A stretch of 33,400 bases of DNA from Bacteroidia bacterium (GTDB taxonomy: Bacteria > Bacteroidota > Bacteroidia > SpSt-205), in NCBI GenBank assembly GCA_026413325.1, contig JANZYW010000017.1:1-33400 (forward strand), read 5' to 3'. Within the stretch, counting starts at the first letter, position 1, and every line of letters starts with the position of its first letter. Of this stretch, positions 8,286 through 16,016 are shown piece by piece. The position numbers and the translations under genes were made by a program. The notes below the pieces were generated by a model. It was given only the letters and a program-made list of their open reading frames with translations, was not told where the DNA came from and did not search any database.

Positions 8286-9255
8286 GCAGGTTATGCAAAA
8301 TAAACATATTTGCTGTGTGTTAGGAGAGCAATTGGTTTCTGCTGCTCAGCGGGTCATTGTAGGGCAGCGGGAGACGTTAGAGTTGTTATGGACTGCTTTG
8401 TTTGCAGGTGGGCATGTTCTGCTGGAGGGTGTTCCCGGTGTGGCTAAAACACTTATGGCAAGTACACTGGCCCGCTTATCTGGTTTAGAGTTTCGTAGGG
8501 TCCAGTTCACTCCAGATATGCTTCCTTCTGACCTAACGGGAGGAGTGGTATATGAGGGGCCGGGACGTTTCTCTGTGAAGAAAGGGCCTATTTTTACGCA
8601 GGTACTGCTGGCTGATGAAGTCAATCGTGCTCCTGCTAAAGTACAAAGTGCACTTTTGGAGTGCATGCAGGAGGGGCAAGTCACCCTTGGAGAGGAGACC
8701 TATAGCCTTCCCCGGCCCTTCTGGGTCCTGGCTACTCAAAATCCCATCGAGCAGGAGGGAACGTATGCTTTACCGGAGGCCCAGATAGATCGGTTTCTTT
8801 TTCGGATAGAGGTCCAGTATCCTACCGAAAATGAAGAGATCGAGATTATGCGTAGGTGGTCTCGTGTTGCTTATCCCGAACTTCCTCCCCCTCTTCTCTC
8901 CGCAAAGAAACTTCTGGAATATCAAGAGGAGGTTTCGCGAGTGGAAGTATCGGAACGCTTAGAGCGCTACATGGTCCGCCTGGTTCGAGTCACACGTACT
9001 CCTGCAGAGATAGGACTCAAGCAGTGGGGCGAGCGGATTGCCTATGGAGCTTCTCCTCGGGCTGCTTTGGCACTCCACAGAGCAAGTCGGGCTCGAGCTT
9101 TTCTGATGGGGAGGCAGGTCGTCTTACCGGAAGATGTAAAAGCCATAGCTCCAGCTGTGCTTCGGCACAGGGTCCTTCTGTCGTATGTAGCCGTAGCTGA
9201 AGGCATCCAGGCTGATACTTTCATCCAGGAGATTTTGAAACACGTACCCTATTGA
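8284..9255 (+). CDS. MoxR family AAA+ ATPase
   Basis: A 323-residue MoxR-type AAA+ ATPase, a chaperone-like family often tied to maturation of enzyme complexes or envelope functions. Walker A GVPGVAKT is at 49-56, Walker B LLADE at 108-112 (followed by VNRAPAKVQSALLECMQEG) and sensor 1 ATQNP at 150-154, with a helical lid domain at the C-terminus. Two in-frame ATGs compete: 8284 (first base inside the start codon of the divergent gene) and 8293; the second is plausible. Its usual partner, a DUF58 protein, is absent here. Instead the stop codon (9253-9255) is followed directly by the rodA ATG at 9256, suggesting a role linked to cell-wall elongation, which is an inference from position only. 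Confidence 0.93.
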   Translation: MQVMQNKHICCVLGEQLVSAAQRVIVGQRETLELLWTALFAGGHVLLEGVPGVAKTLMASTLARLSGLEFRRVQFTPDMLPSDLTGGVVYEGPGRFSVKKGPIFTQVLLADEVNRAPAKVQSALLECMQEGQVTLGEETYSLPRPFWVLATQNPIEQEGTYALPEAQIDRFLFRIEVQYPTENEEIEIMRRWSRVAYPELPPPLLSAKKLLEYQEEVSRVEVSERLERYMVRLVRVTRTPAEIGLKQWGERIAYGASPRAALALHRASRARAFLMGRQVVLPEDVKAIAPAVLRHRVLLSYVAVAEGIQADTFIQEILKHVPY

Positions 9256-10491
9256 ATGAGTCGAACTGCTCCTGATTGGCTTTTGTATGCTTTATCCGTG
9301 GTATTGATGGGGGTGGGGATCTTGAATCTTTACTCCATCGAGGCCTTTCCTTCTTTTGCTTGGTCATATGCCTATACTCGTCAGCTACTGTGGGCTTTAG
9401 CAGCCCTGCTTGTTATGGGTATTTCTACCCTGGTTGAGGGGCAGACGTGGCGTTTTTTTGCGTATGTGATTTATGGGGGAGGACTTTTTGTAATGGTCCT
9501 CACGGCTCTGGTGGCACGGGAAGTAAACGGAGCGCGAGCGTGGTTAGACATCGGTCCGCTACGGGTACAACCCTCCGAGTTTATGAAGGTAGCTACTGCT
9601 ATGGCCTTAGCTACATTTGTGACTCGGTATTCTTTCCGCTGGGATAGCTGGAAAGATCGCTTGGGAATCGTCGCTCTCGTCGGGCTTCCTGTGGGGCTAA
9701 CCTTGCTTCAGCGAGATACGGGTACAGCACTTACCTATGGGGCCTTACTGGTGCCTCTTTACCGATGGGGACTTTCTGCCTGGGTGATAGGCCTTCCCTT
9801 CATTCTGGGAGGATTGGCTTTTCTCACGTTGGTATATCCATGGGTCTATGTCGGAGCCGTTGTAAGTGGTCTTGTACTGCTGATGTACCTTTTCATTTTT
9901 CGCCGCAAACAGGCGGGGTTACATGTGGGTATTCTGGTATTGGTATGGGGTTGGTTAGCGCTCTCGGGTTTTCTGTATGAGCGGGTCTTAGCGCCTCATC
10001 AGCGTCAGCGCATACAAGCCTTGCTGAATCCTTATCAAGATCCCTTGGGAGCGGGGTGGAATACTATCCAGGCGCGGATTGCCGTCGTGGCGGGAGGGTT
10101 TGCGGGTCAGGGATACGGGAAAGGACTGCAGAGTAAATTAGACTTCATCCCGCAGCGTCACACAGACTTTGCCTTCTGTGGAATCGCAGAGGAATGGGGG
10201 TGGCTCGGCTCAGCAGTGCTTTTGCTCCTATTTTTATCTTTCATCCTTCGGGTAAGCTGGGTGGCCGAGCGCTCAAATAGTCCTTTTGCCCTGGTTTATG
10301 GGTATGGGTTCGCAGGATTTTTGTGGATACACTTTGTCATCAATATCGCCATGGTAACGGGGATATTCCCAGTCGTAGGCATACCCTTGATTTTCATCAG
10401 TTATGGAGGCTCTTCTTGGGTAGCTGTGGGATGGGGGTTAGGTGTCCTGCAAAGCTTGTATCGAGAGCGAGGGCTTCGGTTATTTGGCTGA
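9256..10491 (+). CDS. rodA: RodA-type SEDS peptidoglycan glycosyltransferase
   Basis: An integral membrane polymerase of lipid II glycan strands of the FtsW/RodA/SpoVE family, 411 residues with about ten hydrophobic helices. Hallmarks are VNGARAWLDIGPLRVQPSEFMK near residue 93, RDTGTALTYG near 155, the extracytoplasmic loop PQRHTDFAFCGIAEEWG with the conserved aspartate D304, and the C-terminal GIPLIFISYGGSS. The QRHTDF loop favours RodA over FtsW. The start abuts the moxR stop with no gap. The 3' end overlaps the convergent TPR gene by 12 bp. No mre genes or PBP2 are in the window. Confidence 0.92.
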   Translation: MSRTAPDWLLYALSVVLMGVGILNLYSIEAFPSFAWSYAYTRQLLWALAALLVMGISTLVEGQTWRFFAYVIYGGGLFVMVLTALVAREVNGARAWLDIGPLRVQPSEFMKVATAMALATFVTRYSFRWDSWKDRLGIVALVGLPVGLTLLQRDTGTALTYGALLVPLYRWGLSAWVIGLPFILGGLAFLTLVYPWVYVGAVVSGLVLLMYLFIFRRKQAGLHVGILVLVWGWLALSGFLYERVLAPHQRQRIQALLNPYQDPLGAGWNTIQARIAVVAGGFAGQGYGKGLQSKLDFIPQRHTDFAFCGIAEEWGWLGSAVLLLLFLSFILRVSWVAERSNSPFALVYGYGFAGFLWIHFVINIAMVTGIFPVVGIPLIFISYGGSSWVAVGWGLGVLQSLYRERGLRLFG

Positions 10492-11067
10492 TGCGGCGGG
10501 GACAGCGGCAGAGGGAACCAGTGCCTGAAGCAGCGGTTCCTCAGCTACCTCTGAGAGGAGATCGGGTTCTTGTTGGAGACAAGTTTCGAGGAGTTGAGCA
10601 GCCTCTGCATTTTGCCCCAAACGAGCCAGGAAGAGAGCTCGATAGTAGAGGACCTCTGGAGTTTGGTAAGGAAGCTCACTTGCGTATTGAATGGCTTCCT
10701 CTGCCGTGTCATTATCTCCAAAGTGCATAGCCCAGAAAGCTTTATGTACCCACCATCGGGGATTTCCTTTGTCTCGCTCTAAAATCTCGTCCAAGAGCTG
10801 GTAGGCTTCTCGGATTCGGTGCTGGCGTAGGAGTTCCTCATAGTAAGATTGAAGAGCAGGTAGGTAGGTGGGTGCCACTCGGCGGCACTCGACGAGTGCA
10901 GCGTAAGCTTCCTCGCTGCCGATTTTCTTGAGAAGTCGATATTTTTCATACCATAACTCAGGGCTTTGGGGGAAAAGCCCCAAGCCGATATGTAGGGGAG
11001 TAAGTGCTTCGCGTAATAGCCCAGCTTCGCTTAGTCGACGACTTTGCTTTAAGTATTCCGTAGTCAT
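10480..11067 (-). CDS. Tetratricopeptide-repeat protein
   Basis: A 195-residue soluble protein built of TPR-like helical pairs: LSEAGLLREALTPLHIGLGLFPQSPELW, then ALVECRRVAPTYLPAL, then EAYQLLDEILERDKGNPRWW, and LGQNAEAAQLLETCLQQEPDLL. Such repeats mediate protein contacts; no catalytic motif is seen. I place the start at 11067 (MTTEYLKQSRRL). A longer frame to 11112 exists, but a strong promoter (TACCTTTG at 11082-11089) lies inside it, so transcripts begin too late to use that start. It is convergent with and overlaps rodA by 12 bp. Partners are unknown. Confidence 0.8.
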   Translation of the reverse strand: MTTEYLKQSRRLSEAGLLREALTPLHIGLGLFPQSPELWYEKYRLLKKIGSEEAYAALVECRRVAPTYLPALQSYYEELLRQHRIREAYQLLDEILERDKGNPRWWVHKAFWAMHFGDNDTAEEAIQYASELPYQTPEVLYYRALFLARLGQNAEAAQLLETCLQQEPDLLSEVAEEPLLQALVPSAAVPAASAK

Positions 11068-11081
11068 GTTTATCACGAAAA

Positions 11082-11113
11082 CAAAGGTAGAGGTATTCTT
11101 GCTAATGGCCAAA
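11082..11113 (-). promoter_or_regulatory. Bacteroidota-type promoter for the TPR gene
   Basis: Read on the minus strand: TTTG (11113-11110), a 20-base spacer, then TACCTTTG (11089-11082). Both boxes and the spacing fit the consensus. The box ends 14 bases before the ATG at 11067, predicting a leader of under 10 nt. Confidence 0.8.
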
Positions 11114-11118
11114 TATAC

Positions 11119-12450
11119 TTAGGTATGTGCAGTAGTGAGGAAAGACTGGACGGCTTCCTCAGCGGCTGCCATGGCCCCCTCGATATACCCCATCCAGGTA
11201 GAAGAGCGCTCAGTTCCGACCCAGTAGAGGGGGGGAAGGTGGGTACGCAGGACTTGCCCGAAATAGCGCCATCCCCCTGGTCCGAAATAGCCAGTATAAC
11301 AGCCACCGATCGAAGGTTCTTCTGCCCAGGTTTTCTGAAAGAGCCATTTGGGCTTAGCCCCAAAGAGAGCTTCCATTTCTTTTTCATAGTAGGCTGTTCG
11401 CTCATTTGATGAGACGTGTAACAAACTTCGCGCCAATTTCCCCACTCCAAATCCCGTAATCTGTCCGTATTCTCCCGCTGAAGGGGAAGTATCGAAAGTG
11501 AGGCGCAAAGCTCCATGTAGCCTAAGAATGTGGCCGCTGAGACCTTTCTCTCGCCAGAAAGGAGTGTCATATATCGCTACTATTTTTGTAACACTCCCCA
11601 TGGGCATGTGCTGGGAGAGCTGCTGATAGAGAGGTGGGAGGGGGGGGGTCCATTGGATCGTACCTGTCTGAGCGGGAGGTATAGCTACGAACACAGCCCG
11701 AGCTGAGAGTTGATATCCCCCTTCACAGATGAGTTTGACTCGAGTAGGTTCTATCTCTACTCGGTGTACTCTTTCCCCTAAGCGATAAGGGATGTCCTGG
11801 GCGAGACTGTGCACGAATGTGATAGCACCCTGAGAAAACTTGAGCTCCTGAGCTCCTCCTTCTGTTTCGATGAGGGCTTCCAGACTTCCTGCACTTCGCA
11901 AATAAAATAGGGTGTGCCAGAGAGAGACCTCCTCCGGTTCACATCCCAACACGGTAGATAAGCCTACTTCGAATGTTTCACGGGCTTTTCGGGTGTAGAA
12001 GGTTCGGCGAATCCATGCGGCTAAGCTGACTTCATCCCACTCTGCAGTCGAGATGTGCCACGGGTAGGCTGGGTCCACCCGAGAGGCCATTTTTCTAAGT
12101 CGCATGAGTCCTATTCCCAAATCCAGGAGGGCAAGCCAGGAAAGACGAGGGATAGTGCCTTTGTATTTTTTTCTTTGCTGAGGTGTGAGCAGTAAGTGGG
12201 CACCTGCGGTATGGGTGCGGTGCAGGGGGATATGGTGACGTTGGTTCCAGCGAAGGGCGCGAGTATGTTGAGGACCTATCCACTGGCCTCCCAAGTCTAC
12301 AGGGTGCCCTTCTGGGGTATAGATGGTATGGAGCCTACCTCCCAGGCGCTGTTGACCTTCTATTACTTCTACGGAAACTCCTGCTTGTTTGAGGAGATGG
12401 GCGGCATAGAGGCCGCTCACTCCTCCTCCTATAATGGCTACATCGACCAC
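11119..12450 (-). CDS. FAD-dependent amine oxidase (flavin monoamine oxidase family)
   Basis: A 443-residue flavoprotein. The N-terminal Rossmann FAD motif is VAIIGGGVSGLYAAHLLKQAG, followed by EVIEGQQRLGGRLHTI and VDLGGQWIG, and the C-terminal FAD-contact region STWMGYIEGAMAAAEEAV is intact. This is the monoamine oxidase/putrescine oxidase superfamily; the substrate cannot be told from sequence. There is no signal peptide or C-terminal anchor, so it is probably cytosolic. The start is GTG at 12450, and a one-mismatch -7 box (TATTTTCG, 12455-12462) ends 4 bases before it, suggesting a leaderless transcript. It is divergent from the aminopeptidase gene. Confidence 0.9.
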   Translation of the reverse strand: MVDVAIIGGGVSGLYAAHLLKQAGVSVEVIEGQQRLGGRLHTIYTPEGHPVDLGGQWIGPQHTRALRWNQRHHIPLHRTHTAGAHLLLTPQQRKKYKGTIPRLSWLALLDLGIGLMRLRKMASRVDPAYPWHISTAEWDEVSLAAWIRRTFYTRKARETFEVGLSTVLGCEPEEVSLWHTLFYLRSAGSLEALIETEGGAQELKFSQGAITFVHSLAQDIPYRLGERVHRVEIEPTRVKLICEGGYQLSARAVFVAIPPAQTGTIQWTPPLPPLYQQLSQHMPMGSVTKIVAIYDTPFWREKGLSGHILRLHGALRLTFDTSPSAGEYGQITGFGVGKLARSLLHVSSNERTAYYEKEMEALFGAKPKWLFQKTWAEEPSIGGCYTGYFGPGGWRYFGQVLRTHLPPLYWVGTERSSTWMGYIEGAMAAAEEAVQSFLTTAHT

Positions 12451-12454
12451 CGGA

Positions 12455-12462
12455 CGAAAATA
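12455..12462 (-). promoter_or_regulatory. -7 box (TATTTTCG) for the amine oxidase gene
   Basis: One mismatch to TAnnTTTG; it ends 4 bases before the GTG start, the same spacing as in front of gcvT, nuoG and murQ. No -33 box was identified. Confidence 0.45.
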
Positions 12463-12506
12463 AGAACGAAAGAGGGCTCTTTTCTCCTCTTCAGGACGAA
12501 CAGGGA

Positions 12507-12531
12507 TCTCTCTAAAAACCTTCTAGAGAGA
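12507..12531. repeat. Perfect inverted repeat in a divergent intergenic region
   Basis: TCTCTCTA and TAGAGAGA arms (8 bp, perfect) flank a 9-base centre. The repeat lies between the divergent amine oxidase and aminopeptidase genes, outside both predicted transcripts. It could be an operator for a dimeric regulator, but no regulator gene is nearby. Confidence 0.5.
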
Positions 12532-12621
12532 AGTCAGGGGAGCATATTTCGAGTAAAGAGGTCTTTTTCGTTTCTTTAGGGAGCGAAGGGAAGGCACTTT
12601 TCTCGGAGGGGGTTGGACTGC

Positions 12622-12629
12622 TAACTTTG
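12622..12629 (+). promoter_or_regulatory. -7 box (TAACTTTG) for the M17 aminopeptidase gene
   Basis: An exact TAnnTTTG match ending 6 bases before the ATG at 12636. This argues against the upstream in-frame TTG at 12627, which overlaps the box, and predicts a leaderless or nearly leaderless mRNA. Confidence 0.6.
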
Positions 12630-12635
12630 CCCGCC

Positions 12636-14096
12636 ATGAAAGTCTCTCTCAGTTCCTCTCTGGTAGCGGAACGTCCCGTCCTTTGGATCGTCTCCCCTCG
12701 TTCGGATAGGGCTTGGACGGCGGTCCTGGCGCAGTGGGGGGTCTCTCCAGAAAGGTTTCCCCTTTCAGATAAGCTTGCTTTTTTTGTAGATGGACGGTAT
12801 AACTGGCTTCAAGTTCACTTGCCAGAAGATTCCCTGGAGCATTTGCGGAGAGGTATTTTTTATGCCCTCCGAAAGGCAGAGGAGGTGGGATGGAAATCCG
12901 TTCAAATAGCCTGGGTACATGAGGTTGGACAGGGTGAGGTGGAGGATTCTTATCAGGTGCTCGGAGAGATGTCTCTCATGGCGTTGTATCGTTTTACCAA
13001 GTATGCAGTTGACCCTGTTCCTTCGGTCGAGGAAATCACGCTCTACGTCCCAGATAGAGAGGCTGAGTTAGCTGCTCGACGGGGGCTTATTATCGGTGAA
13101 TCGGTCAATCTGGTTCGGGACTGGGTCAATGAACCCCCCAATATCCTTACGGCTGAAGAGCTGGCTCGGCGGATTGAAGAGGTGGGGCAGCAGGTGGGCT
13201 TTTCAGTAGAGGTTTGGGATAAAGCTCGGATACAGGCAGAAGGCATGGGAGGTATCCTTGCTGTAAATCGAGGAAGCCTCAATCCTCCTACGTTTACGGT
13301 CGCAGAGTACAGGCCCGACTCACCAGTGAATGACCGTCCGATAGTTCTCGTGGGGAAAGGCTTGGTATTTGACACGGGGGGATTAAGTCTCAAACCTACG
13401 CCTGATAGCATGGACTACATGAAATGCGATATGGCTGGGGGGGCGGCTGTGATTGGTGCCTTGCGTGCAATAGCCCTTTTGAAGTTACCTTACCATGTGA
13501 TAGCTCTGGTTCCTGCTACTGATAATCGACCCGGCGAAAATGCTTATACACCAAATGATATCATCCATCTCTACGATGGTACTCCTGTAGAGATCCGAAA
13601 TACCGATGCAGAAGGAAGGCTTATCTTGGCAGATGCTCTGGTGTATGCTCGCAGGTATAATCCCGCCCTGGTGATAGACTTTGCCACTCTAACTGGAGCG
13701 GCAGCGATGGCTGTAGGTCCTTATGCTTCCGTGGTGTTTTCAAATGCAAGTGCTGAAATCAAGGAGGCCTTTCTGGAGGCTGCTGGATATACGTATGAGC
13801 GTTTGGTGGAGTTTCCTTTGTGGGAGGAATATGGTTTTCTCATACGGAGTGATATCGCTGCGATCAAGAACTCTGCGGGGAGGGAAGCAGGGGCTATCAC
13901 AGCAGCAAAGTTTCTGGAGTATTTCGTGCGGTATCCATGGATCCATGTCGATATAGCGGGGACGGCCTATTATAGCAAGCCTATACCACCTGAAAGAGGT
14001 TTCCCTCGTCACTATCAGGTCAAGTATGCTTCGGGTGTCGGTGTTCGGCTGACAGTAGCATTTCTCATGCGACATGGAAAACGCCTCTTCACCTGA
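12636..14096 (+). CDS. Leucyl aminopeptidase (M17 family)
   Basis: A 486-residue cytosolic dinuclear-metal aminopeptidase. The N-terminal macrodomain-like half is variable. The catalytic half has VGKGLVFDTGGLSLKP (metal/substrate residues K241, D246), MKCDMAGGAAV, and the M17 signature NTDAEGRL at 322-329 with D324 and E326. Length fits the family (about 480-500). ATG 12636 was chosen over the upstream TTG because a promoter box ends 6 bases before it. The 3' end overlaps pdxA by 23 bases, so the two are probably co-transcribed with the third gene at 15123. Confidence 0.94.
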   Translation: MKVSLSSSLVAERPVLWIVSPRSDRAWTAVLAQWGVSPERFPLSDKLAFFVDGRYNWLQVHLPEDSLEHLRRGIFYALRKAEEVGWKSVQIAWVHEVGQGEVEDSYQVLGEMSLMALYRFTKYAVDPVPSVEEITLYVPDREAELAARRGLIIGESVNLVRDWVNEPPNILTAEELARRIEEVGQQVGFSVEVWDKARIQAEGMGGILAVNRGSLNPPTFTVAEYRPDSPVNDRPIVLVGKGLVFDTGGLSLKPTPDSMDYMKCDMAGGAAVIGALRAIALLKLPYHVIALVPATDNRPGENAYTPNDIIHLYDGTPVEIRNTDAEGRLILADALVYARRYNPALVIDFATLTGAAAMAVGPYASVVFSNASAEIKEAFLEAAGYTYERLVEFPLWEEYGFLIRSDIAAIKNSAGREAGAITAAKFLEYFVRYPWIHVDIAGTAYYSKPIPPERGFPRHYQVKYASGVGVRLTVAFLMRHGKRLFT

Positions 14097-15126
14097 GATA
14101 CCTCGGGTAGGCTTCTCGATGGGGGAGCCGGGAGGAGTGGGTCCGCAGCTGCTATTGACCTTCTTAGAGCGCGAAGGCTGGCAAGAAGCATACATCCCGG
14201 TCATATTTGGCCATAGAAAGGTTATCGAGCGTTGGAGAAGCTATTTGGGTTTGCGTAGCTTGCGATATCATGGGATTCGGCATCCAGCTGAAGTACGTCC
14301 TTCGCATATCAACCTGGTAGAGTGTGGGGAAATAGGGGATTTCTCGCTGGGTCGTTCTTCGATGGAGGGAGGGGCTTTTGCTCGGGAGGCCTTTGTACGA
14401 GCGGTCCAAGCCGCTCATGCGGGGGAGGTCGATCTTCTGGTGACTTTGCCAGTGGATAAGGTCACTTTTTATGATGCAGAAAAGTTTCCCTACAGGGGAC
14501 ATACAGAGTACTTGCGAGAGAGGTATGCGGGTTTTTTCCCTCTGATGGTCATGGTATCGGATATACTTCGAGTAGCTATTTTGACCGAGCACATTCCTCT
14601 TGCAGAAGTAGCTTCTTCTCTTTCGGGTGAGAAGCTTTATCAGAGTATACAGGTGCTCTATGCTGCTTTGCAGAGAGACTTTGCTGTGCCCTTACCGCGT
14701 ATAGCAGTTCTGGGGTTGAACCCCCATGCAGGGGATGGAGGACTCCTGGGTAAGGAAGAGCAGGAAATCTTGCTCCCTGTTCTTCAGCGTCTTCAAGAGG
14801 AGGGTATGTCGGTGGGAGGACCTTTTTCTCCGGATGGGTTCTTCTTTTCGGGTCAATATAGGGCCGTGGACGCAGTTTTAGCGCTTTATCACGATCAAGG
14901 TCTTATTCCTTTCAAGTTGATGGCAGGCTGGGATGGTTTTCAGTATACGGCGGGTCTTCCTTTCATCCGTACGGCACCTGATCACGGGGTAGCCTATGAT
15001 AAAGTGGGTACAGAGAAAGTTGAGCTGGGAAGCCTCTCTTCAGCGGTTTGGGAGGGTCTTTCTATTCTTCGGCGACGCCGAGCGTATGACCAAGAAAGGA
15101 GGCTTTCTTCTAAGGAGGTCCTGTGA
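14074..15126 (+). CDS. pdxA: 4-hydroxythreonine-4-phosphate dehydrogenase
   Basis: Oxidises 4-phosphohydroxy-L-threonine in the DXP-dependent pyridoxal phosphate pathway. It has 350 residues. GFSMGEPGGVGPQLLL at the N-terminus matches the family GDPxGIGPE start, with a glutamate in place of the usual aspartate. The three metal-binding histidines are present: H143 in RGHTEYL, H218 in GLNPHAGDGGLLG and H273 in YHDQGLIPFK; FIRTAPDHG follows. It overlaps the aminopeptidase end by 23 bases and its stop overlaps the next start as GTGA. The pdxJ partner is not in the window. Confidence 0.95.
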   Translation: MENASSPEIPRVGFSMGEPGGVGPQLLLTFLEREGWQEAYIPVIFGHRKVIERWRSYLGLRSLRYHGIRHPAEVRPSHINLVECGEIGDFSLGRSSMEGGAFAREAFVRAVQAAHAGEVDLLVTLPVDKVTFYDAEKFPYRGHTEYLRERYAGFFPLMVMVSDILRVAILTEHIPLAEVASSLSGEKLYQSIQVLYAALQRDFAVPLPRIAVLGLNPHAGDGGLLGKEEQEILLPVLQRLQEEGMSVGGPFSPDGFFFSGQYRAVDAVLALYHDQGLIPFKLMAGWDGFQYTAGLPFIRTAPDHGVAYDKVGTEKVELGSLSSAVWEGLSILRRRRAYDQERRLSSKEVL

Positions 15127-16016
15127 CGCCTGCTGTGGTTTGGCTCCTGCCAGCTCACGAAACTACCCATTATGAGCTGATGGGAGAGGTATATGCTCAT
15201 GCTCTGCGCTCACTCTCGGAAAAAATCCCTATATGGGGGGTGAGCTGGAATTTCAGCTGGCCTACTTCTCGACGGGGGTATGCCCTTTCTATCTGGAATG
15301 GGTACGGGCGTCAAATCGGTTTCTGGGGAAAATGGCGCTTGCGGCAGATGCGCAGAGAGGTGGAAAAAATGTGGAGAGAAGAGGGATTTGTCCCTCATAT
15401 CATCCAGCTCTCTTCGGCTCCTTGGGCTCCTTCTTTGGCAGAGATTTGGAAGCGGCGATTTTCTGCTTCTATTAGCCCCCCTCTTCCTTCTCTTTCTCGC
15501 TCCGACGAGGAGCTGCCCTTTCGATTGCCTACAACTGGGTTGCCAGAAGACGAGAGACCTATCCCCAAAACAGTGTGCCTTTTCGTCTCTCAGACAGCAG
15601 CTGTCGAAGCTGCATATATAGCCGAGATTCTGGCTTTAGAGAAATACGTCGTCTACATCGTGGGTACTCCCATAGAAAGTACACCCCTCCGAAATTCTGT
15701 CCATCGCTTTCCATATCATATTCGGCTGCGATTGGGCCTCTCATGGATAGAAACGGAGCTGTATGCCCTTCGCGCATCCATACTCATTTTGGTTGGGAAT
15801 GCATTGGGAGAAGAACTTCTCATTGAGTTAGGACGTCCTTGGGTCTGTAGAAAGGATCATCCCCTGGCATCACATGCATATGCGGGATATGAAGACCCTA
15901 CACAGCTACCTATCCTCTTACAGTCTATCTCCTCCTCCCCTCTAAATAGGCTCTCCCCCGAAGAGTTTACGCAAAAGCTGGTGGCCTACTATACCCGAAT
16001 GGCGAAATCCAACTGA
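15123..16016 (+). CDS. Protein of unknown function, possibly GT-B glycosyltransferase-like
   Basis: A 297-residue protein I do not recognise. Its GTG start overlaps the pdxA stop (GTGA), so it is translationally coupled to pdxA. An N-terminal half with FVPHIIQLSSAPWAPSLAEIW and a C-terminal half with hydrophobic strands (PKTVCLFVSQ, YVVYIVGTPI, SILILVGNALGEELLIELGRP) recall the two Rossmann-like halves of short GT-B glycosyltransferases, but no donor-site motif is clear and the middle is proline/serine-rich. There is no signal peptide or membrane segment. Its 3' end overlaps the convergent nuoG by 28 bp. The GT-B idea is weak inference. Confidence 0.75.
   Translation: MTPAVVWLLPAHETTHYELMGEVYAHALRSLSEKIPIWGVSWNFSWPTSRRGYALSIWNGYGRQIGFWGKWRLRQMRREVEKMWREEGFVPHIIQLSSAPWAPSLAEIWKRRFSASISPPLPSLSRSDEELPFRLPTTGLPEDERPIPKTVCLFVSQTAAVEAAYIAEILALEKYVVYIVGTPIESTPLRNSVHRFPYHIRLRLGLSWIETELYALRASILILVGNALGEELLIELGRPWVCRKDHPLASHAYAGYEDPTQLPILLQSISSSPLNRLSPEEFTQKLVAYYTRMAKSN

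Noticed and set aside
8284-8305. Similar start regions (CAGGTTATGCAAAA / CAAGTTATGCAAAC) of the MoxR gene and the membrane protein gene at 30799
   Set aside because: The match is short, and only the second has a promoter box, so shared regulation is not supported.
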